From the NCBI RefSeq assembly GCF_014931715.1, contig NZ_CP063164.1, positions 2,108,001 through 2,172,000 on the forward strand: a DNA stretch of 64,000 nt. The letters run 5' to 3'. Below, piece by piece: positions 1-7,542 of the stretch. Below the pieces are notes generated by a model. The model made no database searches and had not been told where the DNA came from. It saw nothing but the letters and a program-made list of their open reading frames with translations. Position numbers and translations under genes: made by a program. Source of the DNA: Sulfurovum indicum. Its GTDB lineage: Bacteria > Campylobacterota > Campylobacteria > Campylobacterales > Sulfurovaceae. Positions within the stretch are counted from its first letter, which is position 1; every line of letters starts with the position of its first letter.

Positions 1-163
1 CGCAACTGACCATGATCGTTGTATCCGGCTGCACCTGGGTAACACTTAGCGTAACTGTCGTAGAAGCAGTGGTATCACTTGAGCTTCCTCCTCCCCCTCC
101 ACAAGCATTCATTAAAAATACCGTCAAGGTCAGTATTGTCAGTTTTGCAAATGTATTTTTCAT
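1..163 (-). CDS. Lipoprotein, N-terminal part only (cut by window edge)
   Basis: The gene reads leftward and runs off the left edge, so only about 54 codons are visible. It starts at an ATG at 161-163 with an AAGGAG ribosome site just upstream. The first 21 residues are a lipoprotein signal: a hydrophobic stretch ending in the lipobox LMNAC, followed by a Gly/Ser-rich linker, which predicts a lipid-anchored envelope protein. The start lies 12 bp after the stop of the hydrogenase large subunit, so the two are probably co-transcribed. The visible part is too short to assign a function. Confidence 0.75.
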   Translation of the reverse strand, partial: MKNTFAKLTILTLTVFLMNACGGGGGSSSDTTASTTVTLSVTQVQPDTTIMVSC

Positions 164-174
164 TTTATCTCCTT

Positions 175-1911
175 TTACAGTCCACATATCGGGTCAACTT
201 TAAACGATCCAAGCTCTTTCCCCCGTGTATCTACCACATGTACCGCACATGCGATACATGGATCAAAACTGTGTACCGTACGCAAAATCTCCAGTGGTTC
301 ATTGATGTTGGCCACTTTAAGACCTTTGATACTCTCTTCATAGGCTCCCAACCGACCCAAATGATCTCTTGGCCCTGCATTCCATGTCGAAGGAACTACC
401 GCTTGATAGTTGGCAACTTTACCGTTTTCTATACGTATCCAGTGTCCCAAGGCACCCCTTGGTGCCTCTTCCACACCATATCCCTGTGCATTTTGGCTTA
501 CAGCATTGAAGTCAAATTTTGTCCAGCTTGTTAAATCCCCGGAAGCAATATTGGTATTGAGTTCATCAACCCAGTCGGTAATAATATCCGACATAAGTTC
601 AGACTCCAATGCGCGCCCTATAGTTCTGCCTGCTGAACTATAGAGATGATCAACAGTTATGTTTGCACGGGTAATAAAATTGTCTACATATCCTTTAATA
701 CGTACATCTCCTCTTGCATATCCGACGATCATTCGGGCAAGTGGTCCCACCTCCACGCGCTGATCATCATAAAGTGGTGATTTTATCCATGAATATTTGT
801 TATCTGTATCAAGATAGGCTACGCCATTGGTAATATTTTTAAATCCGGTATAATCAGGTGTTGTGGTACCGACGGAGGGATGTTCCGGAGATGGGGCAGC
901 ATACCATGCATGTGTTACATCCTCTGTCACAAGTGCAGGATCAAAATCAGTGACCTTTGTTAAATCACCATTATGAACGATCCCTCCCGGGAAAAGTTTT
1001 GCAGCCTGTTCAATGGGACCGTCATTGAGAGGAAACCCGCCATATACCAGAAAACTTTTTAGCCCGGCACCCGAACCGGCACTCATCTCATCTTTGTACA
1101 TTTGAGCCAACATATACATATCCGGTATATAGGCACCTTTGATAAACTGACGTACTCTAAGTGCAAGATCTCTGAAAAGCTTCATGCGCTCCGGGTCCCG
1201 AATATCATTAATGGAAGTGATCCCGCCAACCACCAGACTTTGCGGGTGGGGGTCTTTCCCTCCTATAATGGTCATCATCTGCCCTAAATCTCTTTGAACT
1301 TCCAATGCCTGAAAATAGTGTGTAATGGCTACAAGATTTTGTGCGGGTGTCAACTTGTAACTGCTGTTACCCCAGTATCCATTACCAAAGATACCCAAAC
1401 GTCCTTTTGCAACAAATTTTGCCAATCTCTCTTTCATCGCTGAAAATATCGCGGCATCTGCTGTCCATGGTGTCTCACCTGCAACATTGGCCCACTTTGC
1501 TGCCTCTGTAGCTGCAGCATGGGGATCTGCATCAAGTGCGGAGATGACATCTACCCAGTCAAGCGAATGAAGATGATAGTAGTGGACAAGATGATCATGC
1601 ATAAAGAGTGCCCCTTGTATAAGATTACGCATAAGTCTTGCGTTAGCAGGGACCTGGACATTAAATGCGTTCTCAACCGCTTCGATACTTCTTTGAAAAT
1701 GTGTTACCGTACAAACACCACAGATACGCATTGCCATCAGACCACAGTCTCTTGGATCACGTCCTTTTAGAATAGTTTCAATTCCTCGAAACATTGTTGA
1801 TGAACAGAATACATCTACAACTGTGTTTGTCGCATCATCAATAACAGCCTCTATACGCATATGCCCTTCTATGCGTGTGATAGGATCAATTACTATATGT
1901 TTATTCGCCAT
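175..1911 (-). CDS. [NiFe] hydrogenase large subunit, periplasmic uptake type
   Basis: Catalytic subunit (578 aa) that carries the Ni-Fe(CN)2CO site and oxidises H2. The N-terminal nickel-binding motif RICGVC is at residues 62-67 and the C-terminal motif DPCIACAVH at 550-558, so all four nickel cysteines (64, 67, 552, 555) are present. A 20-residue tail follows His558; in this family a maturation endopeptidase removes such a tail after Ni insertion. I chose the ATG at 1909-1911, which gives the family-like start MANKHIVIDPITRIEGH. An upstream ATG at 1962 would extend 17 residues into the small-subunit gene. The gene overlaps the small-subunit stop by 11 bp. No cytochrome b gene follows it here. 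Confidence 0.96.
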   Translation of the reverse strand: MANKHIVIDPITRIEGHMRIEAVIDDATNTVVDVFCSSTMFRGIETILKGRDPRDCGLMAMRICGVCTVTHFQRSIEAVENAFNVQVPANARLMRNLIQGALFMHDHLVHYYHLHSLDWVDVISALDADPHAAATEAAKWANVAGETPWTADAAIFSAMKERLAKFVAKGRLGIFGNGYWGNSSYKLTPAQNLVAITHYFQALEVQRDLGQMMTIIGGKDPHPQSLVVGGITSINDIRDPERMKLFRDLALRVRQFIKGAYIPDMYMLAQMYKDEMSAGSGAGLKSFLVYGGFPLNDGPIEQAAKLFPGGIVHNGDLTKVTDFDPALVTEDVTHAWYAAPSPEHPSVGTTTPDYTGFKNITNGVAYLDTDNKYSWIKSPLYDDQRVEVGPLARMIVGYARGDVRIKGYVDNFITRANITVDHLYSSAGRTIGRALESELMSDIITDWVDELNTNIASGDLTSWTKFDFNAVSQNAQGYGVEEAPRGALGHWIRIENGKVANYQAVVPSTWNAGPRDHLGRLGAYEESIKGLKVANINEPLEILRTVHSFDPCIACAVHVVDTRGKELGSFKVDPICGL

Positions 1912-3103
1912 GATATCCCTCCTGTGCAGACTCTTCCTGTGTTGCAGTTTTATAAGCAGCAAACAGGCCTATGCCTGCTGCGATTTGAAAATCTGAAGCA
2001 GGATTGTAGTTGGGATTAAAAGGCGTTGGTGCTTCAAATCTGTCAAATTTATCAAAAAATCCCGGTTCAGAACAGCCAATACACCCATGTCCTGCAGCAA
2101 CCGGCCAGCTTGTTCCCCTGTTGTATTTTACTGTTGGACAGTTATTGAATGTTACAGGTCCTTTACATCCCATTTTGTAAAGACAGTGTCCAGCCTGTGC
2201 AGAAGCATCCCCCCACTCTTCCACATATTCACCCGCATCAAAATGCACACGCCTTTCACATGCATCATGAATACGGTAACCAAAAGCAAACTTGGGTCGC
2301 AAAAGCGAATCAAGCTCCGGCAGTTCTCCCGTCATAGCATAAAGCAGAATGACACCCAGCATATTCGCAGGGTTTGCAGGACAAGCCGGAATATTGACAA
2401 TAGGTTTGTTGCTCACAATATCCATTACTCCTCTGGCACCGGTCGGGTTTGGTGCAGCTGCGGGGATACCTCCAAACGTAGCACATGTTCCTACAGCGAC
2501 AATCGCTTTTGCATCAGCTGAAAGCCGGACCAGGTGGTCTACATATGTTTCGCCGCTTGTTCCTATGGTTCCATAGATACCGTTTTCGGCTGTAGGAATA
2601 GCACCTTCCACAAAAAGCAAATATTCATTTTTAAAAGTAGTCATGGCATTTTCCAGCTGCTGTTCTGCATGTTCACCAGAAGGTGCCATAAGCAATTCAT
2701 GAAATTCAAGCGAGATAATCTCCAGAATCAATTCATCAACAGTAGGACCATCTGTACGTAAAAATGCTTCAGAGTTTCCTGCACAATCCTGAAGGTTTAT
2801 CCAGATCACAGGCACCCTGTTCAGTACCTGTACTGTTTTAGCTACCAGGGGTTCAAAGAAACCGGGCAGCATCAACATAGCTGTTGTTGCACTCACCCAT
2901 TTCATAAAATCACGACGATTATATCCCTCCTCGACCAATACCTCTTCCAGCTCATCTTCGGTAAAAGGGTTTACAGCCTGTAATGCATCAATACGCTCTT
3001 CACAACGCTTATACAGATCTTCATAGAAATCATCACCTTTATTGGTATCAATACCTGAAATCTTACTAAATATGGATTTTTGTATTGCCAAATCTTTTTC
3101 CAT
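1901..3103 (-). CDS. [NiFe] hydrogenase small subunit with Tat signal; altered proximal-cluster motif
   Basis: Electron-transfer subunit (400 aa) holding the Fe-S relay. An RRDFMKW twin-arginine motif sits at residues 63-69 after an unusually long N-terminal region, and then comes a hydrophobic segment, so export of the folded heterodimer is predicted. Expected ligands of the distal and medial clusters are visible (IHDAC, GHCLYKMGC, FNNCP, HGCIGC), as are the later proximal cysteines (GTCATFGG, ACPANP). The first proximal motif, however, reads DCAGNSEA at 106-113: Cys107 is present but Asn110 occupies the place of the usual second Cys. The C-terminus has no clear membrane anchor. An AAGGA site precedes the ATG at 3103. 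Confidence 0.95.
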   Translation of the reverse strand: MEKDLAIQKSIFSKISGIDTNKGDDFYEDLYKRCEERIDALQAVNPFTEDELEEVLVEEGYNRRDFMKWVSATTAMLMLPGFFEPLVAKTVQVLNRVPVIWINLQDCAGNSEAFLRTDGPTVDELILEIISLEFHELLMAPSGEHAEQQLENAMTTFKNEYLLFVEGAIPTAENGIYGTIGTSGETYVDHLVRLSADAKAIVAVGTCATFGGIPAAAPNPTGARGVMDIVSNKPIVNIPACPANPANMLGVILLYAMTGELPELDSLLRPKFAFGYRIHDACERRVHFDAGEYVEEWGDASAQAGHCLYKMGCKGPVTFNNCPTVKYNRGTSWPVAAGHGCIGCSEPGFFDKFDRFEAPTPFNPNYNPASDFQIAAGIGLFAAYKTATQEESAQEGYHGE

Positions 3104-3428
3104 CTTTTATCCTTTTTTGTATGGATGTTGTAAACAATTATATTAATTTCTGAATTAGCGGAGTGTTATCTAAGTGGTACCGGCAGATGCATACCTTTAA
3201 ACAGAGGATAGTGATCAGGCACTTGCTATCCTCCTTCCTAAAGCCTTCACCTATCAAAATCTTCCACATTCAGAAGGCTTAAAAAGCTAAATCCTTGTAT
3301 GATAGATGCATCGTTCTGAACCAATGTGCTTGAAACAATAATCATTTTTACACAACAGTGATATACACTTATTTTACTCTTTGTCCCTATATGCTAAAAT
3401 ACACCAATCAAAATAAAGTGAGTCTCCC
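3104..3428. other. Divergent intergenic region, hydrogenase / mqnD, with two hairpins
   Basis: No coding sequence is supported in this 325-bp stretch. It must hold the promoters of the leftward hydrogenase operon and the rightward mqnD gene. Two perfect 8-bp inverted repeats lie close together: GAGGATAG at 3204-3211 with CTATCCTC at 3226-3233, and AAGCCTTC at 3241-3248 with GAAGGCTT at 3273-3280. Neither is followed by a clear U-tract and no gene ends here, so they are not obvious terminators. Confidence 0.6.
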
Positions 3429-4295
3429 ATGCCAAACCCTATCCAATTAGCGCATTCTCCTGATGCCGATGATATCTTTATGTACTATGCCATAAAATTT
3501 GGCTGGGTCAATACCAAAGGACTGAAGTTTGAAAATACTGGCCTCGATATCGAAACACTGAATGTAGAGGCACTCAAGGGAACATATGATGTCAGTGCCA
3601 TCAGTTTTGGTATGTACCCTTTGATTAAAGAGGAGTATGCCCTGCTTCGCACAGCAGTCAGCTTTGGTGAGGGGTATGGACCAAAACTGATCCGCCGCAA
3701 AGACAAAAGGCTCAAGCGCAATTTCAAAGTAGCCCTTTCCGGACAATACACAACCAATGCCATGCTCTTTCGTATCTATTACCCTGATGCACGCCCGGTC
3801 TATATGGATTTTCTTGAGATAGAAGAAGCTGTCATAAACGGGAAGGTGGATGCCGGTGTTCTTATCCACGAATCAATCCTTGACTTTGACGAGAGCCTTG
3901 AAGTCGAAAAAGAGATATGGGATATCTGGGTCGAGCTTGCCGGAGAAGGCCTGCCGCTGCCCCTGGGAGGAATGGCCCTGCGACGCAGTCTGCCCCTGAA
4001 CCGTGCGATCGATATTGAGAACATTCTGATCGATGGTGTCAAGATCGCGAATGAAAGAAAAGAGGAGCTTTGCACAAAACTTGAGGAGGACAGCCTCGTA
4101 CGAATTTCAGATAAAATGCTTAAAAAATATCTGGACATGTACGCCTCCGATGAGTCTGTTCAACTCTCAGACCTGCAACTCAGAGCACTGGACAAACTTT
4201 ATCAAATAGGCTTCGAATATAACCTTTGGAAGTGTCCGATCAAAACAGAAGACTATCTAATACCCAAAGAGTACAGCGCACTTCGTGCGAAGTAG
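3429..4295 (+). CDS. mqnD: 1,4-dihydroxy-6-naphthoate synthase (futalosine menaquinone pathway)
   Basis: This 288-aa cytoplasmic protein belongs to the MqnA/MqnD family, which has a periplasmic-binding-protein-like fold. MqnD converts cyclic dehypoxanthine futalosine to 1,4-dihydroxy-6-naphthoate on the way to menaquinone. The N-terminal motif HSPDADDIFMYYA and the mid-protein motif LPLPLGGMALRR are characteristic of MqnD rather than MqnA. Campylobacterota make menaquinone this way, which fits the rest of the window. The stop codon TAG at 4293-4295 is part of the first unit of an eight-copy 7-bp tandem repeat. Confidence 0.92.
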   Translation: MPNPIQLAHSPDADDIFMYYAIKFGWVNTKGLKFENTGLDIETLNVEALKGTYDVSAISFGMYPLIKEEYALLRTAVSFGEGYGPKLIRRKDKRLKRNFKVALSGQYTTNAMLFRIYYPDARPVYMDFLEIEEAVINGKVDAGVLIHESILDFDESLEVEKEIWDIWVELAGEGLPLPLGGMALRRSLPLNRAIDIENILIDGVKIANERKEELCTKLEEDSLVRISDKMLKKYLDMYASDESVQLSDLQLRALDKLYQIGFEYNLWKCPIKTEDYLIPKEYSALRAK

Positions 4296-4344
4296 GAAGT
4301 AGGAAGTAGGAAGTAGGAAGTAGGAAGTAGGAAGTAGGAAGTAG
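4289..4344 (+). repeat. 7-bp tandem repeat, GAAGTAG x 8
   Basis: Eight perfect, uninterrupted copies of GAAGTAG run from 4289 to 4344, with a partial ninth (GAA). The first copy overlaps the last codons of mqnD and supplies its TAG stop. A change in copy number would alter only the 3' untranslated region because the stop lies in unit one. Confidence 0.97.
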
Positions 4345-4413
4345 GAATGATAACACTAAATGAACTTTTGTCAAACTTAACAAAAACCAGCCTTTTTTCC
4401 TTTAATAATAAAG

Positions 4414-4441
4414 GCATTGCGCAGCAATGCATACCAACACT
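4414..4441 (+). repeat. Dispersed hairpin motif with ATACCAACACT tail, copy 1
   Basis: A perfect 7-bp stem with a 3-nt loop (GCATTGC, GCA, GCAATGC; 4414-4430) is followed directly by ATACCAACACT (4431-4441). The same layout, with a compensatory change in the stem (GCTTTGC, AAA, GCAAAGC) and an identical tail, occurs at 62793-62820. Both copies sit shortly upstream of a gene start. Confidence 0.8.
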
Positions 4442-4469
4442 CTTCACTCTTTACTCTTCACTCTTCACT
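4439..4469 (+). repeat. 7-bp tandem repeat, ACTCTTC x 4.4
   Basis: Four copies of the heptamer ACTCTTC (the second copy reads ACTCTTT) plus ACT run from 4439 to 4469, just before the murB ribosome site. The unit differs from the GAAGTAG array 95 bp upstream but has the same period. Confidence 0.92.
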
Positions 4470-4488
4470 AAAAAACAAGGGGCACTCC

Positions 4489-5265
4489 TTGTTTTTTAAA
4501 ATCATCGACTTTTCCAAATACTCCAGTATCAGGATCGGTCAGCCCACAGAAGTGCTGATGATAGAAAAAGATGATCCCATCCCGACAGACCGCTATCTTG
4601 TCGGCAGTGCGAATAATCTGCTCATCTCCCCGGCACCTCCGCCTCTGATGATGTTAAGCAAGGATTTTGCCTACTTCAGAGAAGCAAACGGTTTTTTGGA
4701 GATCGGTGCTGCAACGCCGACAGGACGTATTGTCAGTTATGCCAAAAAACATGATCTTGCGGGGTTTGAATTCTGTGCAAAACTGCCAGGTACATTGGGT
4801 GGTATGCTTGCCATGAATGCCGGAGTGAAATCCTATGAGATCTTCAATATCCTACACAGCATCCAGATCAATGGCGTATGGATAAAAAAAGAACTGATAC
4901 CCCATGGGTATCGGTATGCCTTACTCGGAGGCATTGCTACAGCTGCAAAGTTCAAGGTCCGTTCCGGATTTGATCAGGAGACTCTTGAGACACTGCGTTC
5001 TCTACGTAGCAATCAGCCTCATGAACCCAGTGCAGGCTCTGCATTCAAAAACCCTCCCGGAGATCATGCCGGGAGACTGATCGAGGCCGCAGGACTAAAA
5101 GGATACCGGCATGGAGATATGGCATGGAGCAGTGTGCATGCCAATTTTCTGGTCAATCTGGGGCAAGGAAGCTATAGTGATGCGATCGTGCTCATCCATC
5201 TTGCGAAAGAGCGGGTCAAAGAAGACTTTGGGATCTTGTTGGAGGAGGAGATCAAACTCCTCTGA
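4489..5265 (+). CDS. murB: UDP-N-acetylenolpyruvoylglucosamine reductase
   Basis: MurB reduces UDP-GlcNAc-enolpyruvate to UDP-MurNAc with NADPH and bound FAD in cytoplasmic peptidoglycan synthesis. Seen here are the FAD-binding segment with VGSANNLL, the GTLGGMLAMNAG motif, and the C-terminal signature PSAGSAFKNPPG containing the serine proton donor. I place the start at a TTG at 4489-4491, preceded by AAGGGG. This gives 258 aa beginning at the family-like segment IIDFSKYSSIRIG. An in-frame ATG at 4417 would add 24 residues encoded by the hairpin and heptamer repeat, which is implausible as protein. Confidence 0.92.
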   Translation: MFFKIIDFSKYSSIRIGQPTEVLMIEKDDPIPTDRYLVGSANNLLISPAPPPLMMLSKDFAYFREANGFLEIGAATPTGRIVSYAKKHDLAGFEFCAKLPGTLGGMLAMNAGVKSYEIFNILHSIQINGVWIKKELIPHGYRYALLGGIATAAKFKVRSGFDQETLETLRSLRSNQPHEPSAGSAFKNPPGDHAGRLIEAAGLKGYRHGDMAWSSVHANFLVNLGQGSYSDAIVLIHLAKERVKEDFGILLEEEIKLL

Positions 5266-5276
5266 TAGATATTTCT

Positions 5277-5768
5277 TTACTTGTTTTTGGTACAGCGTAC
5301 ACAACGAATATAGTTTGACTGGCTTTTACTTCTTTTATACTTATAGGCATCGGCCGGATATATCACGTAGTACTTCCCGTCCGATGTCGGCGTGGAGCTC
5401 CAGAAATCTTTATCTCTGAAGTTTTTAAACACCTCTCCTTCAATACGGTGAACTGCCATCAGTTCATCAACTGTCGGAAGTCTCCAGTCTCTGTACCCTG
5501 CATAATCGAGCCTGCGACAGTAATCTACCGCATGTCTCAGGTTACCTGCTTTACCAGCAGAGTATTCACGTGCATAGGCACCGTCCTCAGCATCTGTATA
5601 AGGTGCATCCTGCCACATCAGATTTGTATCGGAGTCAACATAGACTGTTTCAGCCTGACATGGGTTCCCGATCTTCGCAACTGCCGGAAGTGCCTTGGCT
5701 GCATTTCCGCCTGCAAATACAAATGATGCAGCCAATAAAATACCCAGACCTGTAACCATTTTTTTCAT
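5277..5768 (-). CDS. Secreted DUF1566 (Lcl-type) domain protein
   Basis: A predicted 163-aa exported protein. The first 25 residues form a Sec signal ending near FVFAGG. The mature part holds a DUF1566/Lcl-like domain marked by TNLMWQD, CRRLDYAGYRDWRLPTVDEL and DFWSSTPTSDG. These domains occur in many secreted proteobacterial proteins and resemble C-type lectin folds, but the role of this one is unknown. The ATG at 5768 has AAGGAG six bases upstream, whereas an alternative at 5783 overlaps that site. Confidence 0.8.
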   Translation of the reverse strand: MKKMVTGLGILLAASFVFAGGNAAKALPAVAKIGNPCQAETVYVDSDTNLMWQDAPYTDAEDGAYAREYSAGKAGNLRHAVDYCRRLDYAGYRDWRLPTVDELMAVHRIEGEVFKNFRDKDFWSSTPTSDGKYYVIYPADAYKYKRSKSQSNYIRCVRCTKNK

Positions 5769-5855
5769 AGATTTCTCCTTCATAGCCCAATATTATTCAA
5801 TATGATAATATAACCTTTCTCAAAGATAGCTAAATTTTCCTGCAGCCTCTGTCAA

Positions 5856-6449
5856 TTAAGGATGAATTGTGATCGGTGTACCATTTCTTACCCCCTGCCA
5901 AAGCTGGAGCATTTTTTTGTTCGGTACCGCCATACACCCTTCTGTCCAGTCATGTGCAAGCGTATAGGCATCCCCTCTTCCGTCTGCATTCCACTTTGGC
6001 TGACCATGGATCGTGATATAACCCCCCGGACACACTCCTTTGGCTTTACATCTGGCAAGATCCTCTTTATTTGGATAGGAGATCATCAACGATCTGTAAA
6101 GCCTGGGATCACACTTCTTTCTCACAATCGTATAGGAACCCTCCGGTGTTCTGTAGTCTCCTGCCTGAAGCTTTGTTCCTTTATCTCCGTTTTTCCCAAG
6201 CGACATACGGGATTCAAATACTTTTTTACCATTTCTGTATCCTTCGAGTATACGCCTTGACTTATATGCCACCAATTGGTCTATACGTTGTTCCTGACGT
6301 ATCTCTTTGCCCAGTGCAAGTTCTCTCAGGCACTCTTTTGTCTCATAGGGTGTTTTGTCAACCTTTCCGGTAAATACAGGTTTTCCACATCCCGCCATAA
6401 AAAACATCATTCCTGTCGCCAACAATGCCAATACAATTTTCAATTTCAT
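5856..6449 (-). CDS. Lipoprotein L,D-transpeptidase (YkuD family)
   Basis: A 197-aa lipoprotein with lipobox MAGC at residues 18-21. The YkuD catalytic region has His148 (ITIHGQP) and Cys172 in DWTEGCMAV, the residues used for acyl transfer in peptidoglycan 3-3 cross-linking or lipoprotein attachment. It is clearly paralogous to the protein at 6871-7449 (shared TPEG, YRSL and SYP blocks). The start is uncertain: ATG 6449 gives a clean signal peptide behind GAGGAG, but ATG 6473 overlaps the upstream stop in an ATGA arrangement typical of coupling. Confidence 0.85.
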   Translation of the reverse strand: MKLKIVLALLATGMMFFMAGCGKPVFTGKVDKTPYETKECLRELALGKEIRQEQRIDQLVAYKSRRILEGYRNGKKVFESRMSLGKNGDKGTKLQAGDYRTPEGSYTIVRKKCDPRLYRSLMISYPNKEDLARCKAKGVCPGGYITIHGQPKWNADGRGDAYTLAHDWTEGCMAVPNKKMLQLWQGVRNGTPITIHP

Positions 6450-6469
6450 TTCTCCTCTCTGATCTTTCA

Positions 6470-6859
6470 TCATCCCCAATCCTCATTCTCCCGTCGTGCT
6501 TTATGTTTGTCTTTTTTGTAACTGCTTGCATTCTTCAGTTTTTGTAAACGATTGAGATTGCTCATCTCCGCTTCCCGTATATCATCAAAACACTCATCAT
6601 CAAAACTATCCACTCTGCACGTGTCTCTGTAAAGCCGCTCTATATACTGTTTAAGCTGATGATGATACTCTGAGTCGAGCTGGACTGCTTCCCTCTCATC
6701 CAGTTTTTGCTTCAGCTGCTCAAATTTTACCGTAAACTCTTGAGAAGTGACCTTCTCATCTCTTAACATACGGAAAAGATTCTTGCTGATCTTCTCCAGT
6801 TCTGTAATATACTTCTGCCGATTGAACTTGTCTATCTGTTTCTGGGTATATCTGCTGAT
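6470..6859 (-). CDS. Small charged coiled-coil protein, start codon unresolved
   Basis: A gene lying between two paralogous L,D-transpeptidases. The visible protein is Lys/Glu/Gln-rich with heptad-like hydrophobic spacing over about 60 residues (ITELEKISKNLF onward), which suggests a coiled coil. It has no signal peptide or membrane segment, and I do not recognise the family. No ATG, GTG or TTG follows the upstream stop at a sensible place. A strong AGAGGAG lies six bases before an in-frame ATC at 6857-6859. The first in-frame ATGs are at 6949, deep inside the upstream gene, and at 6769, which would remove the first part of the coiled coil. Confidence 0.6.
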   Translation of the reverse strand: MSRYTQKQIDKFNRQKYITELEKISKNLFRMLRDEKVTSQEFTVKFEQLKQKLDEREAVQLDSEYHHQLKQYIERLYRDTCRVDSFDDECFDDIREAEMSNLNRLQKLKNASSYKKDKHKARRENEDWG

Positions 6860-6870
6860 GTGACTCTCCT

Positions 6871-7449
6871 CTATTTGATAGTAACAGGAACACCTTCCCG
6901 TACGGCATACCAGAGCTGTTTCATAGCACTGTTTGTCACAGCCACACACCCTTGTGTCCAGTTGCGTGCAAGCGTATAGTTGTCACCGTGGCCATCAGCA
7001 TTCCATGTCGGCTGAGCATGGATCGTAATACTTCCCCCCGGATCAACCCCACGTCTTTGTGCTGCTTCCACATCCTCTGGTCTTGGGTAGGAGATACATA
7101 GTGAACGATAGTATTTTGGTGAACATAGTTTACGATGTATCCAGAAGGTTCCTTCCGGTGTTCTGTTATCACCCTTTTGCATCTTATGCCCTATAGGGTT
7201 TTTGCCGAGAGAAACAGGAAAAGTACTTTGCACCTTTCCATTTCGGAAAAGATACATTTTCCGATCTTGCTTTACGACGACAATATGGTCTATTTTTTGG
7301 CTTTTGTCAAAATCTTTTGCTTCAAGCAGCTCTTTTTTACACTCATCCAGTCTATACTGATTTCCCTGTATATCAGGCTGTCCGCAGCCGTTAACCACCA
7401 AAAGCAGCAACAATACATAAAAAAAATGGGAAATCTGTCTCATATTCAT
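6871..7449 (-). CDS. Lipoprotein L,D-transpeptidase (YkuD family), paralogue
   Basis: A 192-aa lipoprotein with a hydrophobic N-terminus and lipobox VNGC (Cys22). The YkuD catalytic residues are His144 (ITIHAQP) and Cys168 in NWTQGCVAV. It shares its whole layout with the gene at 5856-6449, so the pair probably arose by duplication, with a coiled-coil gene now between them. ATGs at 7449 and 7443 are both possible and neither has a strong ribosome site. The likely place of action is the periplasmic side of a membrane, on peptidoglycan. Confidence 0.85.
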   Translation of the reverse strand: MNMRQISHFFYVLLLLLVVNGCGQPDIQGNQYRLDECKKELLEAKDFDKSQKIDHIVVVKQDRKMYLFRNGKVQSTFPVSLGKNPIGHKMQKGDNRTPEGTFWIHRKLCSPKYYRSLCISYPRPEDVEAAQRRGVDPGGSITIHAQPTWNADGHGDNYTLARNWTQGCVAVTNSAMKQLWYAVREGVPVTIK

Positions 7450-7509
7450 GGGGTGATTTTAACAAAATAAAAATTAGGTTGAAATAAGGAAAGGGGAAAG
7501 AAGGGGGAC

Positions 7510-7530
7510 AAAGCCCCGTTAAGGAGCTTT
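7510..7530 (-). terminator. Hairpin downstream of tpx
   Basis: An 8-bp stem (plus strand AAAGCCCC 7510-7517, GGAGCTTT 7523-7530, one G-U pair) with a 5-nt loop starts 13 bp after the tpx stop. The run after it on the minus strand is pyrimidine-rich but not a clean U-tract, so this is only a probable terminator. Confidence 0.45.
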
Positions 7531-7542
7531 GAAAGAAGATAA

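Noticed and set aside
3172-3192. Sigma-54-type promoter (GG...GC) upstream of the hydrogenase
   Set aside because: The GG and GC elements are 11 bp apart instead of 10 and face mqnD rather than the hydrogenase.
4289-4469. CRISPR-like array
   Set aside because: Units are 7 bp, contiguous and without spacers, so this is a simple tandem repeat. No cas gene is present in the window.
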